A DNA stretch of 64,000 nt from Aquiflexum balticum DSM 16537 (lineage in GTDB: Bacteria > Bacteroidota > Bacteroidia > Cytophagales > Cyclobacteriaceae): NCBI RefSeq assembly GCF_900176595.1, contig NZ_LT838813.1:4482001-4546000 (forward strand), written 5' to 3'. A program made the translations under genes and the position numbers. Under the pieces are notes generated by a model. That model was not told the DNA's origin. It worked only from the letters and a program-made list of their open reading frames with translations, and ran no database searches. Shown piece by piece: positions 63,861 to 64,000 of the stretch (position 1 is the stretch's first letter; every line of letters starts with the position of its first letter).

Positions 63861-64000
63861 TTATTGACTCTCTACCACCAACATCTTTGAGTTTGCCGCT
63901 TGATACCGGATGTTTTTGGCAATGGTATATTCCGGTGAGGCCCACCAATCTTTGGCTGTTTGGACATCCGGAAATTCAAGAATGACGAGTCTTTCAGGAT
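63861..64000 (-). CDS. DUF1330-family protein, 5' end outside the window
   Basis: The frame reads ERLVILEFPDVQTAKDWWASPEY and then TIAKNIRYQAANSKMLVVE before a TAA at 63861-63863, which is the C-terminal half of a DUF1330 domain (a dimeric alpha-beta barrel of about 95 residues). The gene runs off the right edge, so only about 45 codons are visible. Function of the family is unknown. Confidence 0.82.
   Translation of the reverse strand, partial: PERLVILEFPDVQTAKDWWASPEYTIAKNIRYQAANSKMLVVESQ

Noticed and set aside
1-64000. tRNA and rRNA genes
   Set aside because: I looked through the intergenic stretches and saw no cloverleaf with a TTCRA arm or any rRNA-like sequence.

Overview
The window looks like chromosomal DNA of a member of the Bacteroidota, most likely order Cytophagales (Cyclobacteriaceae-like). 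Reasons: moderately A/T-rich DNA; many lipoproteins and outer-membrane barrels of families typical of that phylum (DUF2490, DUF4136, DUF6515, 6-bladed beta-propeller, TlpA-like redoxins); almost no Shine-Dalgarno sequences; a few TAnnTTTG -7 boxes; a short topoisomerase I without zinc fingers. The taxon is an inference from gene content. I saw no rRNA, tRNA or CRISPR array.

Layout. 1-965: 3' part of an IS110-family transposase. 1-12.5 kb: housekeeping and metabolic genes (ureohydrolase, SixA-like phosphatase, topA, sirtuin plus flavin monooxygenase, beta-propeller and lipoprotein pair, YfcC-type carrier, aldo/keto reductase). 12.7-20.5 kb: Tat-exported aminotransferase, GNAT, lipoprotein, Tat-exported Gfo/Idh/MocA oxidoreductase, ferritin, fatty-acid hydroxylase, HTH regulator, HdeD-like protein. 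20.6-34.3 kb: glycogen phosphorylase, then a run of envelope genes (NlpE-like and Met-rich lipoproteins, DUF2490, DUF4136, beta-barrels), a lipoprotein formylglycine-generating enzyme, a PafA-like phosphatase and a decayed DUF1214 gene. 34.5-41.5 kb: a defence locus. 41.6-52.6 kb: more envelope genes, an alkylsulfatase with an AraC-type membrane regulator, and a PIG-L deacetylase. 52.8-64 kb: sugar-acid catabolism (TRAP transporter, KDPG aldolase, KDG kinase, altronate dehydratase, 2,3-diketogulonate reductase-like enzyme, GH26 mannanase). A partial DUF1330 gene runs off the right end.

The strongest candidate for something new is the defence locus. A Type III restriction-modification operon (mod ... 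res) has a second two-gene module between its subunits: an OLD/AriA-like AAA ATPase and a DUF4276 (probably TOPRIM-like) protein. Both inner junctions into the DUF4276 gene and out of it are ATGA overlaps, and mod and the ATPase are 3 bp apart, so all four genes look like one translationally coupled unit. This resembles PARIS or OLD-type abortive systems, here hard-wired to a restriction system. Just downstream lies an array of about ten degenerate 21-bp repeats, bracketed by two 26-bp hairpin-forming direct repeats and open on both strands in one frame.

A second theme is period-7 DNA. Short arrays of degenerate heptanucleotides sit at or near the 3' ends of several genes (11.5, 47.6, 52.8, 54.9 and 56.8 kb), and a related heptamer array lies inside the mod reading frame, where a one-unit change would shift the frame.

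In the sugar-acid region, kdgK-eda-dctP-dctQ-dctM run leftward and uxaA plus a sugar acetyltransferase run rightward from one 106-bp divergent promoter region. Imported altronate or a related aldonate would be dehydrated to 2-keto-3-deoxygluconate, phosphorylated and split to pyruvate and glyceraldehyde-3-phosphate.
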